51,556 nucleotides of DNA from Mayfieldus sp038317345 (GCA_038317345.1 JBBQBH010000017.1:1-51556), one strand, 5' to 3'. Shown: positions 32,551 to 41,783, counted from the stretch's first letter. Program-made: numbers and translations. Notes: generated by a model not told the origin, from the sequence alone.

Positions 32551-32691
32551 TTGACCCGAGCTTAGAGCTCTCGCGGAGCAACACCGACGCCCGGCAAAAC
32601 CACACCGCCAGGAATCCGATCTGTTCGTGTCAGCTAAGTCGCACCGTCAACGACTCTCTGCTCGAATGAAAACCAGGCGATCCTTCACCCA

Positions 32692-33165
32692 TACTTCGCC
32701 TACGGCTCCAACCTAAATCGGAGCGATATGCGCACGCGATGTCCCGGCGCGCGCGCGTACGTTCCCGCGCATCTGGATGGGTGGCGGCTGACTTTTCGGG
32801 GTGTGGCGGGCATCGAGCCAGCCGAGTCAAGGACAGTCCTCGGTGCGCTCTGGTGGTTGGGACCGCAAGATCTACTCAGCCTTGACGCATACGAGGGGGT
32901 GCCGTCCCATTACCGCCAGCGGCTCGTAGAGGTCGAAACCGACCACGGCCCGCGCGAGGCGATGACCTACGTCATGACGGGTGACTCCTACCTGGGACTC
33001 CCGTCGCCGTGGTACTTCGGCCGGATCGAAACCGGCTTTCGCGACTGGGGGCTGCCGCTCCGCGAACTGCGGCAGGCGCTGCAGGAGGCCCACGATGAGC
33101 TCGACGGCTTGGGTGTTGAGCACTACCGCCCCGACGGGCGCAAGCGGATGATGGCGATCCTCTAG
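32692..33165 (+). CDS. Second GGCT-like protein, start codon lost or frameshifted
   Basis: Family homology starts at YFAYGSNLNRSDM (32692) and continues HLDGWRLTFRGVAG, LGALWWLGPQDLLSLDAYEG and AMTYVM, parallel to the intact copy at 27572. The only ATG in frame (32728) lies after the YGSN motif, so translation from it would remove the substrate loop. The open frame upstream to the TAA near 32637 has no ATG, GTG or TTG. An ATG at 32666 in the +1 frame, just upstream, would fit a one-base frameshift. The gene may be a pseudogene or contain a sequence error. Confidence 0.6.
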   Translation, partial: YFAYGSNLNRSDMRTRCPGARAYVPAHLDGWRLTFRGVAGIEPAESRTVLGALWWLGPQDLLSLDAYEGVPSHYRQRLVEVETDHGPREAMTYVMTGDSYLGLPSPWYFGRIETGFRDWGLPLRELRQALQEAHDELDGLGVEHYRPDGRKRMMAIL

Positions 33166-33439
33166 ACCGGCGGGGTCCGCGGGAGGGTTCACCCTGTAGC
33201 CCCTTACTCTGTTTGCCGATCGACCAGCGCACCGAAATCATTCGCGAAGTTCATGGGGAGTTTCTCCAAGACGGTCGCGTGCATCTTCCGCCCGACGACT
33301 CTGGTGGCGACGATGACCACGCCTTTGGGATGAGGTCGAGCGACGGTTCGAGCAGAGCGGATTCAGACTCCTCGGCTCTTGAGCAGAAGCTAGAAAGCCC
33401 AGGGCCCCTTACATCTAACAACCCCCCTACACTCGCCCC

Positions 33440-33910
33440 ATGGCGAGCGAGGGATCTCGTCCGCTGCGGGAGGCCGTTGAGGAGGCGGCCAAGGCAGCAG
33501 AGACGGCTGGGTCCGGCCCGGCGACGCGTCGCCGCGGCCGTCCCTCCGACGTCTTCGGCGGCGAGATTCGGCGCCGCGACGTCTTTCCGCTCCTCGTCCT
33601 GCATCTGATCCGCAAGGAGCCCTCCTACGGCAACCACCTGATCGAGGAGATCGAAGAGATCACCCAGGGGGTCGTCTCGGTCAACCCGAACACGATGTAT
33701 CCGCTGCTCCGCAACCTCGAGGCCGACGGCATGATTCTGGGCAAGTGGGAGCACCCCGACCGCCGTACCCGCCGCTTCTACGAGATCACCAAGGCCGGCG
33801 AGAAGGAGTACAAGCGGCTGGTCGAGGAGGTTGAGCCGTTCCTCGACTCGGTGATCCGCTCGGTCACGCTGATCAAGAGCGAGGTGTACGAGGGCGGCAA
33901 GGGCGGGTAA
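33440..33910 (+). CDS. PadR-family transcriptional regulator
   Basis: 156 residues. After a disordered N-terminus of about 45 residues comes the PadR winged helix: FPLLVLHLIRKEPSYGNHLIEEI, TMYPLLRNLEADGMI, and the wing RRTRRFYEITKAGEKEY. The C-terminal helix (VEEVEPFLDSVIRSVTL) is the short PadR-s1-type dimerisation helix. PadR proteins repress detoxification genes and respond to small aromatic or hydrophobic ligands. The aldo-keto reductase gene 40 bases downstream on the same strand is the probable target. Confidence 0.9.
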   Translation: MASEGSRPLREAVEEAAKAAETAGSGPATRRRGRPSDVFGGEIRRRDVFPLLVLHLIRKEPSYGNHLIEEIEEITQGVVSVNPNTMYPLLRNLEADGMILGKWEHPDRRTRRFYEITKAGEKEYKRLVEEVEPFLDSVIRSVTLIKSEVYEGGKGG

Positions 33911-33949
33911 CTAGGCTCCTTGAACGGTCAACGATTCAAGGAGGCGGCA

Positions 33950-34936
33950 ATGGACACACGAACGCTGGGCAGTGGCGATGCGGCGCTCGAGGTCTCCGCG
34001 ATGGGCCTCGGCTGCATGGGGATGTCCTTCGCCTATGGAGAGGCCGACGACGACGAGTCGATCGCGACGATCCACCGGGCACTCGAGCTGGGCATCACTT
34101 TCATCGACACCGCTGACATCTACGGTCCCTTCGTCAACGAGGAGCTGGTCGCCAGGGCGCTTGGCGAGCGCCGCGACGAGGTCGTGCTGGCGACCAAGTT
34201 CGGCAACGCGGTCGACGAAGATGGCAACCGGATCGTGCGGGGGGAGCCCGAGTATGTCCATGAGGCCTGCGACGCCTCGCTGAAGCGGCTCGGCACCGAC
34301 CACATCGACCTCTACTACCAGCACCGCGTCGACCCCAGCACACCGATCGAAGAGACCGTCGGCGCGATGGCGGAGCTGGTCGAGGCGGGAAAGGTCCTCC
34401 ACCTCGGGCTCTCCGAAGCGGCGCCGGAAACGATTCGCAGGGCCCACGCCACCCACCCGATCACCGCCCTTCAGACCGAGTACTCGCTGTGGACTCGCGA
34501 CCCCGAGGACAACGGCGTCCTTGACACGGTCCGAGAGCTGGGTATCGGCTTCGTCGCCTATAGCCCGCTCGGCCGTGGCTTTCTCACTGGCCAGATCAGC
34601 TCACCCGACGACCTCGACCCCGACGACTTCCGCCGCACCACGCCGCGCTTTCAGGGCGAGAACTTCCAGCGCAACCTCGACCTGGTCGAGCGCGTGAAGG
34701 AGATCGCCGCCGAAAAGAACGTGACGCCGGGCCAGCTGGCTCTCGCCTGGGTGCTCGCGCAGGGCGACGACCTCGTCCCGATCCCGGGAACCACGCATCC
34801 GCAGCATCTGGAGGAGAACGTCGGAGCCCTCGATGTCGAACTCGCCGACGACGACCTGGCCCGGATCGACCAGGCGGCGCCGGTTGGCGCCACCGTCGGC
34901 GACCGCTACGCGGATATGTCGCCGATCCACCTCTAG
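33950..34936 (+). CDS. Aldo/keto reductase (AKR13-like)
   Basis: 328 residues; ATG 33950 follows AAGGAGG by eight bases. The AKR TIM barrel is complete: GLGCMGMSFAYG, the catalytic tetrad with Asp in TADIYGP (D and Y), Lys in ATKFGN, and His in YYQHRVD; then YSPLGRGFLTG and the NADPH-binding end IPGTTHPQHLEEN. The family reduces aldehydes and ketones with NADPH. Likely controlled by the PadR gene before it. Confidence 0.93.
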   Translation: MDTRTLGSGDAALEVSAMGLGCMGMSFAYGEADDDESIATIHRALELGITFIDTADIYGPFVNEELVARALGERRDEVVLATKFGNAVDEDGNRIVRGEPEYVHEACDASLKRLGTDHIDLYYQHRVDPSTPIEETVGAMAELVEAGKVLHLGLSEAAPETIRRAHATHPITALQTEYSLWTRDPEDNGVLDTVRELGIGFVAYSPLGRGFLTGQISSPDDLDPDDFRRTTPRFQGENFQRNLDLVERVKEIAAEKNVTPGQLALAWVLAQGDDLVPIPGTTHPQHLEENVGALDVELADDDLARIDQAAPVGATVGDRYADMSPIHL

Positions 34937-34951
34937 GCGCGACCAGCGCGA

Positions 34952-35941
34952 CTACCGCTCCTTGGGCTCGACCGCGACCGGCCGTCCGCGCAGCTGCACG
35001 ACCACCCAGGTTCCGCCCGCGAGCAGCAGCGGCAGGACGATCCCGAGCAGCACGAAAGTGGCGAAGGTGTCGATGCGGTCGGTCATCCAGCCGAAGTTCA
35101 TCCCGAAGAAGCCGACGATGAAGGTCAACGGCAGGAAGATCGTCGCCACGACCGTGAGCCGGTACATGGTCGAGTTGAGGCGCAGGTCGATCAGCTGCGC
35201 CATCGTGCTGGCGGCGGAGTCGAGCGAGTTGATGAGGCGCCCCAGCTGATTGCGGATGCGGGCGAAGTACTGCTCGCTGTCGGGCTTGAGGCCCTCGATA
35301 CGGCCGATCTCCTCGCTGATTCGCTCGAAGAGGCCTTGCTGGGGCCCGAGGGTGCGCCGCATCTCCGAAAGCCGGGCGCTCAATTGGCGCAGCGTCGTCG
35401 CCCGCAGGCGGGCATCTCGCAGTGCGGCGGCGCTGAGCAGCATCTCCTCGAGCACGAGCTCGGCCTGGTTCAGCGCGTCGTATGCGGTCGCGACCATTGC
35501 GTCGAGCACTGCGTAGACCATGTACTGCTCGCTTCGGCCCCCTGGCTCCTGGATCTGCAGCAGGTCCGGAAGGGAGATCGGCTCCTCGTGGATCGTCAAC
35601 AGGTAACCGCCCGAAACCAGGACCCGGACGTCGACCAGCTGGCTCTCGTGCCCCTCGAGCAGTGGCAGCCCGCTTGACTCCGCCTCCGGGGTTTCGACGT
35701 AGCAGCTCATCGCAAAAGCGACGTGTTTGCCGTCGATGTGAAAACGGCGCGACGGAGGTGCGTCCGGGTCGAAGTCGAGCAGCGCCTCCAGTGCGCGGTC
35801 GTCGATTCGCAGCTCCTTTGCGAGCACCTCGGGAGCCTCGCCGTCGGACACGACGTCGATCCAGAAGTAGTGGCCGCCCTCGAGCAGCTCCTTTGCCTGC
35901 CGGCGCTCCTGGTCGCCGAGCCCTTCGATGATCTCGCCCAT
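34952..35941 (-). CDS. corA: CorA-family divalent cation transporter
   Basis: 329 residues. A large N-terminal cytoplasmic alpha/beta domain with a long stalk helix precedes two C-terminal helices. The signature YGMN is present as FFGMNFGW near 288, at the end of the first helix, and the second helix is FVLLGIVLPLLLAGGTWVV. The protein forms a pentameric Mg2+ (or Co2+/Ni2+/Zn2+) channel. Convergent with the aldo-keto reductase; 15 bases between stops. Confidence 0.93.
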   Translation of the reverse strand: MGEIIEGLGDQERRQAKELLEGGHYFWIDVVSDGEAPEVLAKELRIDDRALEALLDFDPDAPPSRRFHIDGKHVAFAMSCYVETPEAESSGLPLLEGHESQLVDVRVLVSGGYLLTIHEEPISLPDLLQIQEPGGRSEQYMVYAVLDAMVATAYDALNQAELVLEEMLLSAAALRDARLRATTLRQLSARLSEMRRTLGPQQGLFERISEEIGRIEGLKPDSEQYFARIRNQLGRLINSLDSAASTMAQLIDLRLNSTMYRLTVVATIFLPLTFIVGFFGMNFGWMTDRIDTFATFVLLGIVLPLLLAGGTWVVVQLRGRPVAVEPKER

Positions 35942-35976
35942 CCCCCGCAGGCTAGGGCCGCCTGAGGACAGCTAGG

Positions 35977-36705
35977 TCAGCAGAAGTAGCAGAAGTGGCT
36001 GGAGTGGTAATCCGCCATTACCGCGCCGGTCCAGACGGGCGTCAGGGTGATCACCGTGAGCTCGCCCTTGTAGATCCCAGCCGGGGGAAAGATGCCGGCG
36101 TTGACCTGCAGAGAAGCTGCGCACAACTTGACGGCGTCAACGGTGAATATCCCGACCGTCTCTTCGATCGGGTGGACCGAGCAGCTGCCGAAATCGGCCG
36201 CGGTGTTCCCTTTTCGAACCCACCGACCGCCGGTGTAATCCCAAAGGTTGAGGATCGCGGTCTCGGGTGCCTGGCTGAGGGTGTAGGTACCGCCAAACTT
36301 GTCGCGGACGTAGATCGTGTCGACGCAGACCGCCACCCCCTTGGTGGTCACGGTCGCGAATACCGCGACGGGTGTCGTCGCGACTTGGAAAGGGCATCCG
36401 GGATCCTTCGGATTCAGGTACGGGTCCCTCAGCAACTTGGAGCGGCTGCCGAGCGGCTTCCCGGACGTGGCGGGCTTTGCGATTCCGCAGTTCAGCCCGC
36501 GCTTCTGCATGCCCCGGCAGACCGCGGCGCGCAGATAGCCGCGGTGACGTTCGAAATTTTGCGTTGCCTTCGCTTTGCTGAGCCCCAGTGACCGAACCGG
36601 CTGGGCCGTCGCCCGCACCGAAGACCAGGCGACCGAGCTGAGGGCGAGAGACGCCGCAAGGGCCAGAACCAGTGTCGCGACGCCGACTTTTGCCTTCTCA
36701 GACAT
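35977..36705 (-). CDS. Secreted hypothetical protein, Cys-rich
   Basis: 242 residues from the ATG at 36705 (MSEKAKV; an ATG at 36717 adds four residues). Signal peptide VATLVLALAASLALSSVAWS, then a mature part with about eight cysteines (RAAVCRGM, LNCGIAK, DPGCPF, GVAVCVD, GSCSVH, KLCAAS, HFCYFC) that may form disulfides in the oxidising exterior. No family recognised. Standing alone, with no operon partner. Confidence 0.65.
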   Translation of the reverse strand: MSEKAKVGVATLVLALAASLALSSVAWSSVRATAQPVRSLGLSKAKATQNFERHRGYLRAAVCRGMQKRGLNCGIAKPATSGKPLGSRSKLLRDPYLNPKDPGCPFQVATTPVAVFATVTTKGVAVCVDTIYVRDKFGGTYTLSQAPETAILNLWDYTGGRWVRKGNTAADFGSCSVHPIEETVGIFTVDAVKLCAASLQVNAGIFPPAGIYKGELTVITLTPVWTGAVMADYHSSHFCYFC

Positions 36706-36795
36706 GCCGGGGAACACTCTCGGTTCGGCGCCCCCCGGTCAACCCCACAATCACAACCTTCTCGGCTGAATATGCCGTAAGTAATTGACGCCGGG

Positions 36796-36921
36796 TCAGT
36801 TACGAATCAGCTTGATCCGCTTCGAGACCTTCACGGCCTTGCCGCTGCATTTCCACCAGAATCGACGATTGACAGCGCTTCGCTGCCGGAATAGGTTCGC
36901 GGCAATCGAGAGCGGGGGCAC
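36796..36921 (-). pseudogene. Relic: C-terminal tail of a lost surface protein
   Basis: A GTG-started 41-residue frame ends WWKCSGKAVKVSKRIKLIRN. The tail resembles the ends of Solirubrobacterales surface proteins, but nothing upstream remains. The frame lies in the 250-base gap before the membrane protein gene. It may be a decayed gene. Confidence 0.3.
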
Positions 36922-36975
36922 GTTGATCGCGCGCGTGCTGGGGAGCTCTTTTCCTTCAACAAAGGAGCCATGCCA

Positions 36976-37626
36976 ATGTCAGATTCCCTGCGACGCCTTG
37001 CACCCCTCACGGGCGTTGTCTTTGCCGCGCTGCTGGTGGTCACTTTCGCCAGCCCCAGCTCGCCCAGCGTGCACGACACCGGGCAGCAGGTCCTCGCCCA
37101 CTACCAAGCCCACCACAGCGCCCACGAGCTCGGCGACATCTGTGGAGCGCTCGGTGTCGTGTTCTTTCTCTTCTTCATCTCCTCTCTGCGCAGCTATTTC
37201 AGCCGCCATGAGGGAGGCAATGGTCTGGCGACGGCCGCCTTCGCCGGCGGCATCCTGATCGGGGTCGGCGGAGCTGTCTTCACGAGCCTCGACTTCGCGA
37301 TCGCTGACGGCCGCAACGACCTCACGCCCTCGGCTGCTGTGGCACTCAACGTCCTCAACAACGGTTTCTTCTGGCCCTTCGAGATCGGCCTCGTCGTCTT
37401 CTCGTTCGCGATCGGGCTCACGATCCTCGCCACCGCCGCGCTGCCGAAGTGGCTCGGCTGGGTGATGATCGTGATCGGGATCGTCGCCCTGACGCCGGTG
37501 GGGTTCTTCGGCTTCTTCGGGATCATGATCTGGTCGGTGATCGTCGCGATCCTGATCTACCGGCGCACTGGCCCTGTGGGGAGTGGAACCGCCGCACCGG
37601 AGCCGAGCCTGACCGGCACTGGCTAG
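36976..37626 (+). CDS. Multi-pass membrane protein (DUF4386-like)
   Basis: 216 residues. The second of two nearby ATGs (36976) is preferred, since AAAGGAG lies eight bases before it and only two before the first. Six helices: about 9-27, 53-72, 85-104, 130-150, 158-185 with a GWVMIVIGIVALTPVGFFG core. The loop after helix 1 is rich in His (HYQAHHSAHELGD). The arrangement resembles DUF4386-type proteins of unknown function. Confidence 0.7.
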   Translation: MSDSLRRLAPLTGVVFAALLVVTFASPSSPSVHDTGQQVLAHYQAHHSAHELGDICGALGVVFFLFFISSLRSYFSRHEGGNGLATAAFAGGILIGVGGAVFTSLDFAIADGRNDLTPSAAVALNVLNNGFFWPFEIGLVVFSFAIGLTILATAALPKWLGWVMIVIGIVALTPVGFFGFFGIMIWSVIVAILIYRRTGPVGSGTAAPEPSLTGTG

Positions 37627-37663
37627 GCGGCCAATCCGGGTGTAGGCTGCGCTTTCAGCCCGG

Positions 37664-38935
37664 ATGGAACCGACGCCGACCGACCAGACCGCGCCAGAAG
37701 TCAACCTCGACGAGACGCCGATCGAGGACATCTGGGTCACCGAGCGCGAGGTCTGGCCCGACGGGCCGCCGTATGAGCTCTTCAAGCGGATGCGGGCCGA
37801 GTGCCCGGTCCACTGGACCGACAAGATCACCGAGTTCCCGAAGGAGGACGGCTACTGGTCGCTGACCCGCGCCGACGACGTCCGCACCGTCAGCCTCGAC
37901 TGGAAGACCTACTCGTCAGAGATCGGCGGCATCACCGCGCTCACCCACTCGATCCTGCCGCTGGAGCTGATCCAGTCGATGATCATCGGCATGGACCCGC
38001 CCAAGCACGATCGCCTCAAGCAGCTCTTCCAGCGCGGCTTCACGCCGAAGCGGATCGCCGACCATGAGGATCGGATCCGCGAAATCACCGTCAAGGTGCT
38101 GGAGCGGCTCGAGGGCCGCGAGACCTGCGACCTGGTCAACGACGTCGCGCAGCCCGTGGTCACGCGGGTGATCGGCAGCTTCATGGGGACGACTCCCGAG
38201 GACGACGAGGCCTGGGCGCGGCTGATGAACACGATCATGGGCGCCGGCGATCCTGACCTGAACCCCGAGGGTTTCGACTCGGTCGCGGAGAAGCATGTCC
38301 CGGAGATGTTCGAGCGCTGCCGGAAGCTGATCGCCGAGCGGCGCGAGAACCCAACCGACGACCTGACCAGCATCCTCGTCCACGCCGAGATCGACGGCGA
38401 GCGCCTCGAGGAGCACGAGATCGTGATGGGCTTCTTCCTGCTCGTCGCCGCCGGCAACGACAGCACCAAGGCGACCTACTGCTCGATGATGCGGGCGCTG
38501 ATGGAGCACCCCGAGGAGCGCCAGAAGCTCCTCGACGACCGCTCGCTGGTCTCTGGCACCGTCGAGGAGGCTCTGCGGATGTTCCCCGCCTTCGCCCATT
38601 TCTCCCGCACCACGACCACCGACACCGAGCTCGCTGGGCAGCCGATCGCCGAGGGCGAGAAGGTGTGCATGTGGTACGTGTCGTCGAACCGCGACGAGTC
38701 GCGCTACGAGGACCCCGATCGTTTCGACGTCTCACGCAACCCCGAGCACCAGGCCTTCGGCGCCGGCGGGCGCCACTTCTGCCTCGGCGCGGCGCTGGCG
38801 CGGCTGGAGCTGAACGTCCTGCTCGAGGAGACGCTCGCCCGCTTCCCGGCGATGGAGATGACGGGCACGCCCGTCTACGCCGAGTCGCCCTTCATCAACC
38901 AGCTGAAGACGCTGCCGGTGCGGCTACGTCCGTAG
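37664..38935 (+). CDS. Cytochrome P450
   Basis: 423 residues. The heme-binding loop is FGAGGRHFCLGAALARLE near 364-381, with the thiolate Cys. The I-helix has AAGNDSTKAT in place of the typical AGxDTT, and the ExxR motif is EEALRM. The protein resembles soluble bacterial class I P450s that need ferredoxin and reductase, not encoded nearby. Substrate unknown; steroid- or terpenoid-like compounds are typical for relatives. The 99-residue gene follows after 37 bases and may be cotranscribed. Confidence 0.93.
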   Translation: MEPTPTDQTAPEVNLDETPIEDIWVTEREVWPDGPPYELFKRMRAECPVHWTDKITEFPKEDGYWSLTRADDVRTVSLDWKTYSSEIGGITALTHSILPLELIQSMIIGMDPPKHDRLKQLFQRGFTPKRIADHEDRIREITVKVLERLEGRETCDLVNDVAQPVVTRVIGSFMGTTPEDDEAWARLMNTIMGAGDPDLNPEGFDSVAEKHVPEMFERCRKLIAERRENPTDDLTSILVHAEIDGERLEEHEIVMGFFLLVAAGNDSTKATYCSMMRALMEHPEERQKLLDDRSLVSGTVEEALRMFPAFAHFSRTTTTDTELAGQPIAEGEKVCMWYVSSNRDESRYEDPDRFDVSRNPEHQAFGAGGRHFCLGAALARLELNVLLEETLARFPAMEMTGTPVYAESPFINQLKTLPVRLRP

Positions 38936-38972
38936 CGACAGCGGCGACAACGACAACCGACGGAGGCAAGAG

Positions 38973-39272
38973 ATGGCGGTAGGAATTATCAACCGGTTCC
39001 CGGAAGGCGTGGGCGCCGATCAGTACGACGCGATAAGCGGGGAGATGGGCATTGAGAACGAGCCCCCCGAGGGAATGATCTTCCACTCGGCAGGCGAGCT
39101 CGAGGGTCGCTTCCAGGTCTTCAATGTCTGGGAGACGCCCGAGCACGCCGAGCGGTTCGTGACCGACCGGCTTCGGCCTGCGCAAGTCGAAGTCATCGGC
39201 GAGGAGCGTCTCGCCGAGCTCCCCGACGCCGAGATCGTCCAGGTCGAGATTCACAATTACTTCATTCCGTAG
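38973..39272 (+). CDS. Small alpha/beta-barrel-like protein
   Basis: 99 residues; GGAGGCAAG precedes the ATG. The beta-alpha-beta-beta-alpha-beta order (AVGIINRFPEG, QYDAISGEM, GMIFHSAGEL, RFQVFNVWETPEHAERFV, VEIHNYFIP) is that of dimeric alpha-beta barrel proteins (antibiotic-biosynthesis monooxygenase type). Role unknown; proximity to the P450 suggests a related pathway. Its 3' end overlaps the convergent glycerate kinase gene by 16 bases. Confidence 0.7.
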   Translation: MAVGIINRFPEGVGADQYDAISGEMGIENEPPEGMIFHSAGELEGRFQVFNVWETPEHAERFVTDRLRPAQVEVIGEERLAELPDAEIVQVEIHNYFIP

Positions 39273-40261
39273 CCGGCGGATATCCGTCGCGCCGCGGCGC
39301 TGATCTCCACGAGAGACTGCGCCTCGACCACCGAGGCGAGGCCGAGCTCTCGCTTCTGATCCGCGTCGGTGACGTCCTCTCCGACGATCGCCTCGACCGG
39401 CACGCCGAGCCCGTTTGCTCGACGGGCGACTTCGGCGACGATCTTTCCCTCCAGTGTCGTGGCGTCGAGGCGGCCCTCGCCGGTGACGACGGCCAGCGCC
39501 TGGCGCGCGCGTAGATCGAAGTCCACCGCGTCGAGCACGAACGGTGCGCCCGCGACCAGGTCGGCGCCGCACCAGGCCCACAGCCCACCCGCCAGCCCTC
39601 CCGCGGCGCCGGTCATCGGCACCCCGCGAGGATCGCGCGGCGCTTCGGCGGCCAACTGATCCAGGCGTTCGCCCAGCCGCGCGAGGGCATCAACGTCGGC
39701 CCCTTTCTGGGGCGCGAACTCCTCCGCGGCCGCTTCCCATGGGATGCGCACGTCGCACAGACACACCAGCTGCAGGTCGCCGAGCCCGCCGGCCGCCGTG
39801 AGCGCCCCGATCGCGCCGCGGCCGCCGTCGGTGGTCGCGCTGCCGCCGACGCCGAGCCAGATGCGCTTCGCCCGCTGGGCAGCGGCGGCGATCAGCTCGC
39901 CGGTCCCTGCGGTGGTTGCGGCCTCGGCGTCAAGCTCCTCAGTGGTCAAGAGGCCGATGCCGCTGGCGGCGGCTGTGTCGACGACCGCTGTCTCGCCGTC
40001 GGCGAGCAGCGAGAAGTTGGCACGGATCGGGCGCCCCAGCGGGCCGTGAACGTCTACCTCGACCGCCTCGCCGCCGAGCGCCGCCCGCAGCGTCTCGCTT
40101 GTGCCCTCGCCGCCGTCGGCAACCGGACAGCGGTCGACCTTCAGACCCTCCGCTTCAAAGCCCGAAGCCAGGGCGTCGACCACCTCGACCGCGCTGAAGG
40201 CCCCCTTGAAGGAGTCCGGCGCCAGCAGGATGCGCCCGGCTGGCATCGGCTGCGGCGGCAT
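39257..40261 (-). CDS. Glycerate kinase (GlxK type)
   Basis: 334 residues. RILLAPDSFKGAFSAVEVVDAL near 9-30 is the family signature; GLGGSATTDGG-like GVGGSATTDGGRGAIGAL near 137-154 and VVTGEGRLDATTLEGKIV near 258-275 are the other conserved blocks. The enzyme makes 2- or 3-phosphoglycerate from glycerate with ATP (glyoxylate or serine degradation). Start ATG 40261; a second in-frame ATG (MPAGRILL) is equally close to the domain. Confidence 0.93.
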   Translation of the reverse strand: MPPQPMPAGRILLAPDSFKGAFSAVEVVDALASGFEAEGLKVDRCPVADGGEGTSETLRAALGGEAVEVDVHGPLGRPIRANFSLLADGETAVVDTAAASGIGLLTTEELDAEAATTAGTGELIAAAAQRAKRIWLGVGGSATTDGGRGAIGALTAAGGLGDLQLVCLCDVRIPWEAAAEEFAPQKGADVDALARLGERLDQLAAEAPRDPRGVPMTGAAGGLAGGLWAWCGADLVAGAPFVLDAVDFDLRARQALAVVTGEGRLDATTLEGKIVAEVARRANGLGVPVEAIVGEDVTDADQKRELGLASVVEAQSLVEISAAARRISAGYGMK

Positions 40262-40279
40262 CGCGAGCCCGCCCTCGCC

Positions 40280-41071
40280 TCAGCTCGCCGGTTCCGGCTT
40301 GAGTCGGAACCCGAGAGTGACCCCGACCGGGTCGAACCCAAGCCGCTCGTAGAGCTGCAGCGGCCAGTCGGTCGCATCGGCGGTGATGAAGGTCAGCTCG
40401 TCACCGTCCTCGCGCGATATTTGAGCGGCGGCGAGGACCACTGAGCGCGCCAAGCCCTGGTTGCGGGCGTGGGGGAGCGTCTCCACGTCCTCGACCTGGC
40501 CGACGCCGTCGTGCTGGTAGAGCCGACAGGCGGAGGCTGCTTCACCATCGTGGCGGGCGGCAAACCATCGGTCCCGGAACACACTCGCCATCCGTCGGTC
40601 GAACTCGAGCAGCTGGGGGGCGACCTCGGGCGTGGTCCAGGGGTGGTTCTGCATCAGGGCCAGCCGCAGCGGCTCGGCAACCACGGCCGTAACCTGCTCC
40701 ACCTCGACCGATCCCGGCCGATCCGCTTCGCACCGTAGGGCCATGACCAGGGTCCGGTCGACGTCCCAGCCGAGCTGCTCGAAATCCGCTTCCAGCTGGT
40801 CGGCGAGCGCCGGCTGCCAGGTGACCACAAAGCGATGCTTCATGCCGAGCGCGCCGAGCACTTGATCCGCACGGGCCGCGATCTCCGCCGCCGCCAGCCC
40901 CCGATCCTCGACCAGCAGGAAGTTCGCGTCCCAGACCAGCGGGATCCCCGGGCTCAGCACCGCGGTGGTTCCGTCGCCCAAGTCCTCGACCCGCTCTGCG
41001 ACCGCCAGGCTGAGCTCGAGCTCGAAGTCGTGGCAGCGCTGCAGCAGCTCGACGTCGGTCGTTTGGGCCAT
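40280..41071 (-). CDS. GNAT-family N-acetyltransferase
   Basis: 263 residues. The C-terminal GNAT domain shows VEDVETLPHARNQGLARSVV, the acetyl-CoA loop (R-x-Q-G-L-A in place of Q/R-x-x-G-x-G/A), then ADATDWPLQLYERLGFDPVG, the beta5-alpha4 end motif. The N-terminal 120 residues are a divergent half, so the protein may be a tandem GNAT. Substrate unknown. 18 bases upstream of the glycerate kinase in the same direction; probably one transcript. Confidence 0.85.
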   Translation of the reverse strand: MAQTTDVELLQRCHDFELELSLAVAERVEDLGDGTTAVLSPGIPLVWDANFLLVEDRGLAAAEIAARADQVLGALGMKHRFVVTWQPALADQLEADFEQLGWDVDRTLVMALRCEADRPGSVEVEQVTAVVAEPLRLALMQNHPWTTPEVAPQLLEFDRRMASVFRDRWFAARHDGEAASACRLYQHDGVGQVEDVETLPHARNQGLARSVVLAAAQISREDGDELTFITADATDWPLQLYERLGFDPVGVTLGFRLKPEPAS

Positions 41072-41102
41072 ACCCCCAAGCTATCTGGGTGGCCCCGCAA
41101 CG

Positions 41103-41132
41103 ACCGGCGCCCGCCAGATGGCGGGCGCCGGT
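41103..41132 (-). terminator. Strong hairpin terminator after the cold-shock gene
   Basis: ACCGGCGCCCGCC (41103-41115) and GGCGGGCGCCGGT (41120-41132) form a perfect 13-bp stem with AGAT loop, 20 bases beyond the csp stop on the minus strand; it also lies upstream of the GNAT gene start. Confidence 0.75.
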
Positions 41133-41152
41133 GACTCAAACTGTTTGGTCAG

Positions 41153-41362
41153 CTACGCAGGCTGGACAGAGCCAGCAACTGCGGCCGGGCCCTTGGGCCC
41201 GTCCTCGGACTCGTAGTTCACCTTCGCACCTTCATCCAGGGACTTGAAGCCTTCCCCGGCGATGGCGCTGTGGTGAACGAATACGTCCTTCGAGCCGTCA
41301 TCGGGTGTTATGAACCCGTAGCCCTTGTCGTTGCTAAACCACTTGACAGTTCCAGTGGGCAT
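41153..41362 (-). CDS. Cold-shock protein
   Basis: 69 residues, the usual CspA-family length. RNP1 (KGYGFIT) and RNP2 (VFVHHSAI) are intact, in MPTGTVKWFSNDKGYGFI and onwards. Csp proteins bind single-stranded RNA and DNA as chaperones. ATG 41362 follows GGAGGAATTAC; the longer open frame upstream is not part of the protein. A strong terminator follows. Confidence 0.96.
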   Translation of the reverse strand: MPTGTVKWFSNDKGYGFITPDDGSKDVFVHHSAIAGEGFKSLDEGAKVNYESEDGPKGPAAVAGSVQPA

Positions 41363-41567
41363 GTAATTCCTCCACTTCGTGTGCTGCGACGCGGAGGATG
41401 CAATGAAGCAACGACCCCGACCGCTTTGCACGACTTTGCCGGGTATTTGCCCGGCCCAACGGCGGGACCGTAGCGCACTGGCCCGCTCGACAGTGTCATG
41501 GGTCGTCCGGAACCGCCTATCCTCGCCTGGATGCGGCACTTTCTGCTTGCGGCGCAGGCCCACCGCT

Positions 41568-41716
41568 ACATGACCCACAACACACTCGGCCACGGTGCGT
41601 CGAACACCACCTGGACCGCCGTGCTCGTGGGTCTGATCCCGATCCTCGGCCTGGCCGCAATCGGGATCATGATCTACGCCTTCGTCCGCAAGGGCACGGA
41701 CGAAGAGCCCGACTAA
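41568..41716 (+). CDS. Tiny single-pass membrane protein
   Basis: 48 residues from ATG 41568; a longer start at 41529 is possible. One membrane helix (TAVLVGLIPILGLAAIGIMI) with tail YAFVRKGTDEEPD. The helix-plus-short-charged-tail pattern resembles the 38-residue protein at 14584 (VLIGLVPLAGLIGIGVLIHW). Both may belong to an undescribed small family in this lineage. Divergent from csp. Confidence 0.5.
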
Positions 41717-41743
41717 CGCGCTAGTTGGCCTTTCGTTGCATTC

Positions 41744-41762
41744 TGCATGCAAATTGCATGCA
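41744..41762. promoter_or_regulatory. Operator palindrome before vapBC
   Basis: TGCATGCAA-A-TTGCATGCA is a perfect 9-bp inverted repeat around one base, 22 bases before the antitoxin ATG. VapB-type antitoxins bind such palindromes and autorepress. AT-rich sequence here contrasts with the surroundings. Confidence 0.75.
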
Positions 41763-41783
41763 TTTGCCTGCTACCCTCGGACC

